NCBI GenBank assembly: GCA_004769085.1
Contig: DUDS01000021.1
Location: forward strand, 1-64,000
Source of the DNA: Candidatus Melainabacteria bacterium SSGW_16
GTDB lineage: Bacteria > Cyanobacteriota > Vampirovibrionia > 2-02-FULL-35-15
Reading direction: 5' to 3'
DNA length: 64,000 nt
Below, piece by piece: positions 17,901 through 25,249 of this stretch. The notes beneath the pieces were generated by a model. It was not told the origin of the DNA. It did not search any database and saw only the letters and a program-made list of their open reading frames with translations. A program made the translations under genes and the position numbers. Every line of letters starts with the position of its first letter. Within the stretch, counting starts at the first letter, position 1.

Positions 17901-19586
17901 CCTTCTAACTGCATGATCATTGGAAACCTGTTCAAAGAATTTAATTATTTCATCCGGCACCTCTTTAATAGGCGTTCCATGCCTGTTTACAAAGTGAACA
18001 ACAGGTGCAATTAAAACTCCTCTGGTTATTCTTTCCCAGAAAGCCTCAGGATTATAAAACTCGGATTCTTTGCAGATTAGATCGTAATCATTTGCCAAGT
18101 TTTGTGCACAGTATTCTTTCGAGGGTGGTTTATCTGCTCCTGCAAGACGAACATGATTATAAGCTTCCTGTCTTACCCTGAGCATTATTTTTGAGTTATC
18201 AACCTTGTTTGCTTTAATTTTCTGTTCAAGATCACTAATAAGATCCTGAACAACATCAGGCTCTGATCTGGTTTTAAGTTCTTCAGCAAATAAACTTTGA
18301 ATATCAAGCTGAGCCACTATCTCACTGGGTGGTTTGTTTTGTCTTAGTAAGTCTTTGACTAAATCAACTGTCTGCCATTTGCTTTTTCCTTCATCAACAT
18401 TTTTTCTGAGTGCTTCTGCAAAATTTTCCCATGCTTTCTGCTCAGTAATACCGCCGCGCTTTAAGGCATTATCAACATATTCTTTTTTGAGTTTTACTAT
18501 CTCTTTATAGTGAGGCATATATACCTCACCACTAAGTCTGCTTCCGGTAGCCCGATAAGTATCCACCAAATACTTTGGTAAAGCTTTTGGTTCAAAATAA
18601 CAGCACCCATGTTTTCTGACTATTTCAGTAAGAGCATTTATAAAAGTTTTTCCGTTAAATCTTGGTCCTTCAAAATCCTCTAAAAACTCATAAAAATACG
18701 CAAGCCTCATAACTTTAGCTGAATACTTAAGAGGTTTCCCAGGTTCATGCTGAACACTTCCTGTCAGCGTACTTAAGCCAGTTCTTGAAAGTCCTTCAAG
18801 CTGATTGTCTTCTCCAAGTCCGTAGAGTGCACTTACACCACCATTTAAAAGAGCATAAGCAAGTCCATCATCAAGTGCTTCAGGAATAACTCCGTTTAGG
18901 GTATCGAATGGCCCCCTTGCAGTAAGAGCAGTTTCCTGTATTCTAAGTCTTGGTCCTAACCTTAAAGCTTCATTACCCCAGAAAGAATGTTCATCTGCCT
19001 GAAATCTGTTTGTATCCTCAGGATCCAGATTTTTGTGGTCTCTAGTATTATCAATGTCTGTATAACTCCAGATTTCATACCCATCTCTTATTGCTTCGGA
19101 AACACATCTGTACCCACAGTTATTGTAATAATGTTGCATAAGAGTCTGTTCAGGCGTACCGCCCGCCAGAAATTGCTGCTTTGAAGACATTGGAATACCA
19201 CTGGTCAGTGGAAGTCCTGTCCACGGATTAAGATTATTTTTAATATTTGCATCAGCTGCACTAATTAATCTGCCTGAAAGTCCATATAAATAATTAGCCC
19301 TGTTCTCAATTGAGCCATTTGAATTTGCTCTAAGGCTTGTAAGGAGTTGCTCATAGGGTGCATTATCTAATCCACTAAAACCAAATGCAATTCCAACAAG
19401 AGCTAAAAGTGGTTTAAAGAATGCCTGTATTTTGCCAAAAAAATCCTCACCAGAACCTGATGCAGGATTTGCCCGCCTTGGCACGGTTGCTCCAGCAACT
19501 TTCTTTCCTGCTAAAGGGTTTGAACCAGATGATGGTTTACCTGTTACTTTAGAAGCCGGATCTGTTGATCTTGGTACACCGGGCAA
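14928..19586 (-). CDS. Giant 1552-residue protein with HAD-phosphatase-like motifs
   Basis: TTG start at 19586 with AGGAG 7 nt upstream. The N-terminus is a Pro/Gly/Ser-rich basic tail (to about residue 50), then a short hydrophobic segment (FFKPLLALVGIAFGFSG). A HAD-type order of motifs can be read: YTDIDNT (177-181 for DIDNT), PLVSNGIIL (about 728-736), YLEIQPAFDKGNAL (DKG at 802-804), and AAGDSKSDIGML (GDSKSD at 830-835). This resembles class IIB phosphatases such as sucrose- or trehalose-phosphatase and Cof, but with about 550 residues inserted after motif I. The last roughly 350 residues contain several Gly-rich hydrophobic stretches that could associate with membrane. No signal peptide. 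Function unknown; the HAD reading is an inference. Confidence 0.6.
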   Translation of the reverse strand: MPGVPRSTDPASKVTGKPSSGSNPLAGKKVAGATVPRRANPASGSGEDFFGKIQAFFKPLLALVGIAFGFSGLDNAPYEQLLTSLRANSNGSIENRANYLYGLSGRLISAADANIKNNLNPWTGLPLTSGIPMSSKQQFLAGGTPEQTLMQHYYNNCGYRCVSEAIRDGYEIWSYTDIDNTRDHKNLDPEDTNRFQADEHSFWGNEALRLGPRLRIQETALTARGPFDTLNGVIPEALDDGLAYALLNGGVSALYGLGEDNQLEGLSRTGLSTLTGSVQHEPGKPLKYSAKVMRLAYFYEFLEDFEGPRFNGKTFINALTEIVRKHGCCYFEPKALPKYLVDTYRATGSRLSGEVYMPHYKEIVKLKKEYVDNALKRGGITEQKAWENFAEALRKNVDEGKSKWQTVDLVKDLLRQNKPPSEIVAQLDIQSLFAEELKTRSEPDVVQDLISDLEQKIKANKVDNSKIMLRVRQEAYNHVRLAGADKPPSKEYCAQNLANDYDLICKESEFYNPEAFWERITRGVLIAPVVHFVNRHGTPIKEVPDEIIKFFEQVSNDHAVRRYVAKLNHRAGSTTKTHPDIMRFTEKGVKIFKEQGVPQYLNWRLLQHFEDNYSYADEKTNFFKKPLLKNITLANGKPLFVDNGKNLEFSKEFAEESINQYKIGGFNAYREFVRNGFQKANIPLTEDSNLIETFLPTLDDYESLVHTPDKLPDVSPDMKSCSSVAIPHPLVSNGIILERMREMDSHILHNCTSFYPNQMFSINNKRCYDNRYSYNKLINLVLKIDPLNPLGQYYLEIQPAFDKGNALPHPIEIFQLFKHEGKKIMCHAAGDSKSDIGMLARALESGGYADVVFNQIRNVDIFEEIISQRIDYVKDFKNFVRNSGEYSYPADVNGLYQQCCKKFGFFALEKVKVQQKGQLVEKYMKVTGFDQNGKTVHEQNPETSEAILYNKDDILNDLKQHYQSRIIHNTCPEAYLRRRAEYHGAFTGEDIELNPDDCLRATALVQKLDKGEVAREDLNPRDRLLLRRYERIARERLEGYILPQELPRFNVYYEWHDPNGNFVVYRSRKAGGKLVIDRKDGKPPQLFIGGEEGLSTLVKYEITRGSDGKFYLRNEASGIAADFYDDLNCLNDHVIEDRFLSRVPEPQGFLANQKLIKLFGKDNLKTFIQNLPLLFNGLLKYSGLIMAAGGLVRMVSPILGGLQDTVYKSGYWMSNSLRAVSAFGGLLRGELNVHKYHNIAFGELINIVSSFMPNGPKHLGLGLGNFVLFLGRGQQAAQRQQRVNNHTKDVLKGDLKPEQEVDPRPFVRRVTELGTGILLKVKEKATKEGLSAWLGEVVGNVGGGFLSTVQFVKDIFKDPRLILQYKDRRSEKSGSFYKSIPSAGHLLTVVGALSGIGAALAGTFGRSERFGDKDDNGFNRWGNMFIALANAVAAPGILFNAKEIMANTGGLPKLFKGLNGKDMTYNPVVAGVRQMIASLGFLLVPWFGLHNKYVASLFDIVNGVYFLGAAEEEKPNTTALGINILRKAGLYTDPEKNYKVHQFESSGKSAAA

Positions 19587-19923
19587 GCTTATTCTCCTTT
19601 GAATAATGCTTTAAAAAACTTATATCAATGCAAAAACAATTACCTTGAGCATGTATGTAATGCTCAAATTGGTTTCTTTTGTAATCGAACTTATCTTCAT
19701 TGATAGTCGTTTAAATAAAAGCCTTAAATATACTAATTTGCTGAATAAGAATGTAAGAAATTCTTACATTAACTATTTGATTCTAACATTCATAATATAC
19801 ATATTCGGAAGTCCCTTTATTTTATCTTTAGATTTCAAATACACACTAAGATTAATGTACTTAACTTTAAATAAATTCAACTCTATTTCCCAGCAGAAAT
19901 TCAGTAAAAAGCTGATGAAACAA
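19587..19923. other. 337-bp AT-rich gap with a 21-bp near-perfect palindrome
   Basis: AATGTAAGAA (19750-19759) and TTCTTACATT (19761-19770) are perfectly complementary around one base. It lies about 164 bp upstream of the giant gene's start and 150 bp after the stop of the cyclodeaminase gene, so it may be an operator or a terminator-like stem. The open frame running through the gap looks spurious. Confidence 0.5.
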
Positions 19924-20901
19924 TCAAGCTCTTAACTTTCTGCTCTTATCAAGAAAAAGCTTTGCGGTGAGTATATCAAATAATGCAATGCCTAAATTAA
20001 ATACAAGAATCTTTTTTGGACTATTCCCCCGTTTATATTTCTTTGAAATTAATTCACCGATTTCTTTTTTTATAATGGGCCTGTTTTCAGGAAAGTAATG
20101 TCTAATTCTGCTTTTAAGTTCATACTGGGGAATATCATCTGTATATATTTCATCAAGGTGTTTATATAGTTCAGGATCAACCCTAGTACCGTAATCCACA
20201 GGCAAAATTAAGATGTCTTTCTTTAAATCCTTTGCATAAATATATGGTGAGATCTTTTGAGGGAAAGTAGTAACTGATAAAACTATATCTGAGTTTCTTA
20301 CAACTTCATGATGATTTTTAGTAATTTGAAAATTTTCATTTGGAAAGCTTTTCAGAAAAGCTTTTATAAAATGATCTCCATGATTTAATAAAATAAATTT
20401 TACATTTTTAAAAATCGCTTTAAAGGCAATAACATGAACATAGGCTTGAAGACCTAAACCAAAGATTCCAACAGTAATTTCTTTTTTTCTTGGGGCAAGG
20501 TATTTGGCAGTAACAGCACTAACTGCACCAGTCCTAATAGCAGTTATCCAGTTCCCTTTTAAAACCCCAATAGGTAAGCCATTTTCAGGATCATTTAAAG
20601 TTATTAAACTATTTAAAATAGGTATGTTTTTTTTTACATTTTCAGGAAATGAACTTATCCATTTAATTCCAAATATTTCAAGTTTTTTTCTTTTATTACA
20701 AACTGCTACAGACATTGAGTCTGAAAATGCTCCTTTAACAGGAAGTTTTGGTCCTATTTTAGGAGGAAGACTAACAAGCCCCAGTCCTTTTTTTCGAAAT
20801 CCTTCTTCTACAACTTTAATGACATCCTTTATTTTTAAAACTTTTTTAAGTTTGTTATCATCAAGAACAATTGTTATGTTTTCTGTATTATCCTTAGACA
20901 T
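19924..20901 (-). CDS. Ornithine cyclodeaminase / mu-crystallin family protein
   Basis: A 325-residue NAD(P)-binding enzyme of the OCD/alanine dehydrogenase/ketimine reductase family. Seen: GIKWISSFPEN (substrate Lys), TAIRTGAVSAVTAKYLA (the conserved Arg-Thr-Gly region), the Rossmann loop GIFGLGLQAYVH, and LPVDYGTRVDPELY at the position of the catalytic Asp. Family members deaminate ornithine to proline plus ammonia or act on related imines. Exact substrate unknown. The ATG shares one base with the amtB stop (TAATG), so it is translationally coupled to the ammonium transporter and follows glnB. That points to nitrogen control, perhaps ammonia release or an ornithine-ammonia cycle. Confidence 0.85.
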   Translation of the reverse strand: MSKDNTENITIVLDDNKLKKVLKIKDVIKVVEEGFRKKGLGLVSLPPKIGPKLPVKGAFSDSMSVAVCNKRKKLEIFGIKWISSFPENVKKNIPILNSLITLNDPENGLPIGVLKGNWITAIRTGAVSAVTAKYLAPRKKEITVGIFGLGLQAYVHVIAFKAIFKNVKFILLNHGDHFIKAFLKSFPNENFQITKNHHEVVRNSDIVLSVTTFPQKISPYIYAKDLKKDILILPVDYGTRVDPELYKHLDEIYTDDIPQYELKSRIRHYFPENRPIIKKEIGELISKKYKRGNSPKKILVFNLGIALFDILTAKLFLDKSRKLRA

Positions 20902-22211
20902 TAAATGAAACCTTCCCCAGAACTTACAAATCCTGGATAGGCCTCCATCCCATGTTCACCGATATCAAGTCCGTCAACTTCTTCTTTTTGCGGAACTCTT
21001 AAACCCATTGTAAATTTTAATGCTATCCATATAAGAAACGATGTCATAAATGCCCATAACACAATAGCTATAATCCCAATAAACTGGTATATTAACTGTT
21101 CAAAATTACCACCATAAAATAAACCAGGACCAGGATAAGAAAGACGAGGATGAAGAATTTTGGCAGGCATACTAAACAACCCGAGTGCTAATGCCCCCCA
21201 TATACCACAAACACCATGAACTGAGATTGCACCTACAGGATCATCTATATGAAAAAATCTGTCCATAGTAAGAATTGAAATTACAACCACACATCCTGCA
21301 ATAAAACCAATAATATGTGCTCCGAAAAGACTTACATATGCACATGAACCGGTACTTGCAACAAGTCCGCCAAGAAGTCCGTTAATAATCATTGAAAGAT
21401 CCGGTTTTCTTAAAAGAATAGTAGAAACTACCAGAGCCCCTATACCACCTGTAATTGCACAGGCATTTGTACACAGCGCAATATGAGCACAAAGTTTTGG
21501 CAAAAAACCAAAAGTACAACCCAGGTTAAATCCAAACCATCCAAGCCATAAAATAAATCCTCCCAAGGTAATCATTGGCATTGAATGCCCAAGTATAGGA
21601 TTTGGACTGAGATCTTTATTATATTTTCCTACTCTTGGACCCAGGGCTATTACTCCTGCAAGGGCAGCTACGCCACCAACAGTATGTATCATGAGTGAAC
21701 CTGCAAAGTCACGGACACCAATCTGATAAAGAATCCCTTTTCCTAAAATCCATTGTGCTGCAACAGGATAGATAACTGAAGATATAAAGAAAGTAAAAAT
21801 AAGAAAAGCTGAAAATTTAATCCTTTCTGCAACAGCACCTGAAACAATAGTAGCTGCAGTCCCTGCAAATACAACCTGAAAGAAAAAAATAGCTTCCAGT
21901 GGCAAATCAATGTTTCTCAGTAAAAAATAACTTGTTTGTTCCTCAATAAAAAAAAGATTTTCAGGTAAAGATATAAAAGCTGAGCCACTGGAAAATAAAA
22001 ACGAAAAGCCAATTACCCAGAAGGAAACTGTAGAAATAAAGAACACTGCAACATTTTTCGAAAGCATGTTAACTGCATTTTTCACTCGGCAAAAACCAGT
22101 TTCAAGCATCGCAAACCCACAATTCATAAAAAACACTAACAGTCCCATTACAAGGACCCATAGTGTATCAACTGCGATTTTAAGCTCATGCAAATCGTGA
22201 TCCATATACAC
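20901..22211 (-). CDS. amtB: Ammonium transporter AmtB
   Basis: A 436-residue polytopic protein of the Amt/Rh family with about 11 helices. The signature is present: GFAMLETGFCRVKNAVN near the N-terminus. The pore twin-histidines are visible as SLMIHTVGG and AISVHGVCGIWGALALG. It begins with GTG at 22211 (GGAG upstream) or ATG at 22205; both are plausible. It directly follows the PII gene without a gap, the classic glnK-amtB arrangement in which PII plugs the channel when nitrogen is plentiful. Downstream it overlaps the cyclodeaminase-like gene by one base. Confidence 0.96.
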   Translation of the reverse strand: MYMDHDLHELKIAVDTLWVLVMGLLVFFMNCGFAMLETGFCRVKNAVNMLSKNVAVFFISTVSFWVIGFSFLFSSGSAFISLPENLFFIEEQTSYFLLRNIDLPLEAIFFFQVVFAGTAATIVSGAVAERIKFSAFLIFTFFISSVIYPVAAQWILGKGILYQIGVRDFAGSLMIHTVGGVAALAGVIALGPRVGKYNKDLSPNPILGHSMPMITLGGFILWLGWFGFNLGCTFGFLPKLCAHIALCTNACAITGGIGALVVSTILLRKPDLSMIINGLLGGLVASTGSCAYVSLFGAHIIGFIAGCVVVISILTMDRFFHIDDPVGAISVHGVCGIWGALALGLFSMPAKILHPRLSYPGPGLFYGGNFEQLIYQFIGIIAIVLWAFMTSFLIWIALKFTMGLRVPQKEEVDGLDIGEHGMEAYPGFVSSGEGFI

Positions 22212-22559
22212 CTATCTGCTCTCCAGTGCATTACTCCCGGTTTCACCAGTCCTAATCCGGATCACTTCCTCAACATTTATAACAAAAATCTTCCCGTCTC
22301 CAACCTCTCCTGTTCTTGCTGCATCTATTATTATTTGTGTAGCTCTGCTTACATCTGCGCCATTTAGAACCATTGTAAGTTCCACTTTGTCTAGTAAATC
22401 TATAACATACTCACTCCCTCTATATCTCTCAACAACACCTCTCTGGCTTCCACAACCTTTTACAGCTGTAACAGTAATACCACTAAATCCTGCTTCATGG
22501 AGAGCACCTTTCACTGCTTGAAGCCTGTTTGGTCTGATTATAGCTATGATCATTTTCAT
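22212..22559 (-). CDS. glnB: PII nitrogen regulatory protein (GlnB/GlnK)
   Basis: A 115-residue signal transducer that binds ATP/ADP and 2-oxoglutarate. The T-loop contains RYRGSEY with both Ser49 (phosphorylated in cyanobacteria) and Tyr51 (uridylylated in proteobacteria). GDGKIFV and IRIRTGE, the nucleotide-contact motifs, are intact, as are Gln39 and Lys58. Residue 38, usually Arg, is Ser here, and Lys40 is Arg, which may change ATP or 2-oxoglutarate binding. It is the first gene of the glnB-amtB-cyclodeaminase operon. A TATAAT (22577-22572) lies only 12 nt before the ATG, without a Shine-Dalgarno. Confidence 0.95.
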   Translation of the reverse strand: MKMIIAIIRPNRLQAVKGALHEAGFSGITVTAVKGCGSQRGVVERYRGSEYVIDLLDKVELTMVLNGADVSRATQIIIDAARTGEVGDGKIFVINVEEVIRIRTGETGSNALESR

Positions 22560-22571
22560 TTGTAATTTAAT

Positions 22572-22577
22572 ATTATA
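22572..22577 (-). promoter_or_regulatory. -10 hexamer TATAAT for glnB, very short leader
   Basis: On the minus strand TATAAT ends 12 nt before the glnB ATG, so the leader would be about 6 nt or less. The hexamer straddles the left edge of repeat copy 3, which would therefore provide the -35 region. No good -35 is seen. Confidence 0.4.
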
Positions 22578-22740
22578 TGTTACTGCCTAGCTAACTAAAC
22601 ACCTAGAAATAAGCTTCTCACAAGGTAAGATTTTAACCGATTTATTCGGTAAAATCTTAATTTGGATAGAAGAAGTATCAAATAAATGAACTTCGCAAAG
22701 CCCGACAAGCGACGAAGGAGCAAGGAGGGCAGAGACATAT
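22575..22740 (+). repeat. Interspersed structured repeat, copy 3
   Basis: Ends complementary: ATATGTTACTGCC (22575-22587) against a right end whose reverse complement is ATATGTCTCTGCC (22740-22728). Hairpin AAGATTTTaaCCGA/TCGGtAAAATCTT at 22627-22658. The core GCAAAGCCCGACAAGCG plus ACGAAGGAGCAAGGAGGGC (22695-22730) has several changes from copies 1 and 2. One of them turns the GCC/GGC closing pair into GCCC/GGGC, which preserves pairing. Confidence 0.8.
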
Positions 22741-22782
22741 AACAACCATGTACATTAAACAGGTTCTAGTCTGTTGAATTAT

Positions 22783-24282
22783 TTACCCACTACTGTCAGA
22801 CGATTTTTTTATAATGTACTTGTTTTCATAAGAATTATAAACTGCAAAGTCATCCTTTTTATCTCCATCATAATCACTAATCTTAGGAACAAAAGAATTA
22901 TCTGTTTCATCACCCATTCGAACAAATTGAATTTCTTCAGGAGAATGCTTACCTAACAGTCTGTAATAAAAGGTCATTGAGCTTGTTCTATAAACACCAA
23001 TGTCGGTAAAGCTGTCACCATTAAAATTACCTATTACAGGCACATCATTCTCTTCACCGATATGCAATCCAAATTTAATCCCGGCTCTGCTTGAGTTACA
23101 TAAAAATGTTCCAGTATTTTTAGACCATAGGCAAACATCATAAATATAATCAGAATCAAAATCTGACACAAAAGGAACTGTGTCTTGCTTATCTTTCTTA
23201 AAAGTTGAATGATCCATCTTCTTTATAAAAGTGGCAGGAAACATTCTCCTTAAAATAAAATTACTAACAGGGATTGAGTTGGATATTCCTGAGTAATGAT
23301 ATACAGTTTTTTTTAAATCCTGATTCAATCTAAAGCAGACAAGAATCTTCATGGAATCATTCCAGAAAGCAAGTTCACTTAAACCATCACCATCATAATC
23401 AGAGGGAACCGGAAAGAAGTCAGTGTTTTTTAACTGATTTTTTATTTTCAAAACAAGATCAGAGGCTATTTCTCCGGATAGCTCTGAGAAATAGGCTTTT
23501 ACAGTATTGTTCTGAAAATTATAAACAAGAAAATCTGCTTTCCCATCACCATCATAATCAGACGGAAAGGGTAAATAATTAGAACCTCCTAAAGCTTTCT
23601 CAAAGATTTTCCCGTTTCTTGAGTTTTTTACAGTCCACACTCCGTTTTTTTGCCTGTATGTAGCAAAGTCACTTCTTCCATCACCATCGTAATCTTTAGG
23701 AACAGGAATATCACCATTTATACCAATCTTAAATTCATAAGGTTGCTGGTTTGTACTAAATATAACTCTAAACGTGCTGTCCTTTAATCTGTAAACAGCA
23801 AGGTCTGTTTTCTCATCACCATCATAATCACCCGGAACAGGAATATCATTAGAGTTGCCAAACTTTGAGCTGTAGGTATTATTACTACCACCGCTTTTAA
23901 CAAACCAGTCACTATCACCATAGTTATAGCCCCTGTAAACACCATAATCTATAACAGAATCATCATCAAAATATCCGGTAACAGGAATATCTCCTGCCTC
24001 TCCCAGTTTAAAAGCAGAGTGTTGTTTCCCTTTTACAGTAATAGTTTCAAAAAAACATGGTTCAAGAAATTTACCCGGCTTTGACATCCCAGAGGTATTC
24101 CAGAAAATAAGATCTGATTTTTTATCATTATTTAAATCAATTAAATTGTTTATTTTTTGTGCTTCAAAATTTGTAAGTAACGCTAGCTGGTTGATATTAT
24201 TTTCTGAACACCCTGACAAAAACAGTACTGAAAACACTGTCACAAAGTACAAAAAACAAGTCAGTGGTTTTAATTCATTCAT
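22783..24282 (-). CDS. FG-GAP repeat lipoprotein (9 repeats)
   Basis: A 499-residue lipoprotein: signal peptide with lipobox LFLSGC, Cys at about residue 25. The rest is nine repeats of about 45-50 residues, each built on a DxDxDGxxD-type calcium loop followed by an aromatic strand, for example DYDGDGRSDFATYR, DYDGDGKADFLVYN and DYDGDKKDDFAVYN. Such FG-GAP/VCBS-like repeats form beta-propellers on the cell surface. It is the last gene of the 29690-22783 operon and overlaps the preceding gene by 8 bp. It is a paralogue of the first gene of that operon, with the same order of repeats and the same inserted non-repeat segment. Likely a surface adhesin or glycan-binding protein. Confidence 0.85.
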   Translation of the reverse strand: MNELKPLTCFLYFVTVFSVLFLSGCSENNINQLALLTNFEAQKINNLIDLNNDKKSDLIFWNTSGMSKPGKFLEPCFFETITVKGKQHSAFKLGEAGDIPVTGYFDDDSVIDYGVYRGYNYGDSDWFVKSGGSNNTYSSKFGNSNDIPVPGDYDGDEKTDLAVYRLKDSTFRVIFSTNQQPYEFKIGINGDIPVPKDYDGDGRSDFATYRQKNGVWTVKNSRNGKIFEKALGGSNYLPFPSDYDGDGKADFLVYNFQNNTVKAYFSELSGEIASDLVLKIKNQLKNTDFFPVPSDYDGDGLSELAFWNDSMKILVCFRLNQDLKKTVYHYSGISNSIPVSNFILRRMFPATFIKKMDHSTFKKDKQDTVPFVSDFDSDYIYDVCLWSKNTGTFLCNSSRAGIKFGLHIGEENDVPVIGNFNGDSFTDIGVYRTSSMTFYYRLLGKHSPEEIQFVRMGDETDNSFVPKISDYDGDKKDDFAVYNSYENKYIIKKSSDSSG

Positions 24283-25249
24283 AGCTTTGCAGGATTGAAA
24301 CTGTCGGTATAGAACTTTCAGGAACTTCCCATTTATATGAAGAGGATTCCTGCTTTCTGAAATTCAGCACATTCCAGGATCTTTTTGCTCTGCTCCAGGT
24401 AATAAGCTCAGGTACTGAGTCACCATCAACATCACATGAAAGAGGAATATCATTTTTATAACCAAACTTGATCTGGGAAGATTCATTTGGCCCGGTATAA
24501 CGAAAATACCAGGTCTGATCATCGGGTCTCCAGAATACAAGATCACACTTTCCATCATTATTATAATCATTAGGAACAATAATATCCCGTTCCTCCCCAT
24601 GCTTAATATGTTCACTCTCGGAAAAATCAAAATCTGCAGATGATTTAACTATATGCCAGAAACCATCATCAGGCCTCCATACAATAAGATCTGATTTTTT
24701 GTCTCCATCAAAATCTGCTGAAAAAGCAGCATCCTGGTAACTTCCTTCAAGAATTACTTTTTTTGATTTGCTTCCATCCTTTTCAACCGCTGTAAGAAGC
24801 CATGTACTGTTGTTTGGCCTCCAGATTGTTGGATCCTGAACACCTCTTCCATTTATATCTGTCGGTATTGGTATATCACCTAATGAGCCAAGAAAAAACT
24901 TTTCCTGAATATCAGGTTTAGAACTATAGTTTATAATCCACTGTCCGGAATCTCTATGGAAAAAAGCCTGATCTGTTTTCCTGTCACCATCATAATCTGC
25001 AAAAACAGGTTCATAGGGAATCCTTGTTTCAAAGAATTTCCTTTTGTAAAACTGCTGGTTAGAAGACAGCTGATAATATAAGGTACTTGTATTGTTATCC
25101 CACACCGAAAAGTCACATCGCTTGTCATTATCAAAATCAGAGCCATAGTAAGAAAGTGATGCAAAAACAATAAGCTTATCCTTTGTGTACTGCTCAAACC
25201 ATGCAGGAAAAATAAATAACAACAAAGATAAAATAACAGAATACTTCAA
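24275..25249 (-). CDS. Exported FG-GAP repeat protein (6 repeats)
   Basis: A 324-residue protein with an N-terminal hydrophobic signal or anchor (VILSLLLFIFPAWF) but no lipobox cysteine. Six repeats follow, e.g. DFDNDKRCDFSVWD, DYDGDRKTDQAFFH, DFDGDKKSDLIVWR, DYNNDGKCDLVFWR. The third (DINGRGVQDPTIWR) has lost part of its calcium loop. Six blades would allow a complete small propeller. The ATG overlaps the stop of the upstream membrane protein by 4 bp, and its own end overlaps the next lipoprotein by 8 bp, so translation is coupled on both sides. Confidence 0.83.
   Translation of the reverse strand: MKYSVILSLLLFIFPAWFEQYTKDKLIVFASLSYYGSDFDNDKRCDFSVWDNNTSTLYYQLSSNQQFYKRKFFETRIPYEPVFADYDGDRKTDQAFFHRDSGQWIINYSSKPDIQEKFFLGSLGDIPIPTDINGRGVQDPTIWRPNNSTWLLTAVEKDGSKSKKVILEGSYQDAAFSADFDGDKKSDLIVWRPDDGFWHIVKSSADFDFSESEHIKHGEERDIIVPNDYNNDGKCDLVFWRPDDQTWYFRYTGPNESSQIKFGYKNDIPLSCDVDGDSVPELITWSRAKRSWNVLNFRKQESSSYKWEVPESSIPTVSILQSYE

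Noticed and set aside
19645-19935. Open frame of 96 codons on the plus strand
   Set aside because: AT-rich composition, no ribosome binding site, no recognisable motif, and it overlaps the end of the convergent cyclodeaminase-like gene.
22560-22600. Possible NtcA site (GTA-N8-TAC) upstream of glnB
   Set aside because: GTA and TAC are present but 16 bases apart, so the required 8-base spacing is not met.
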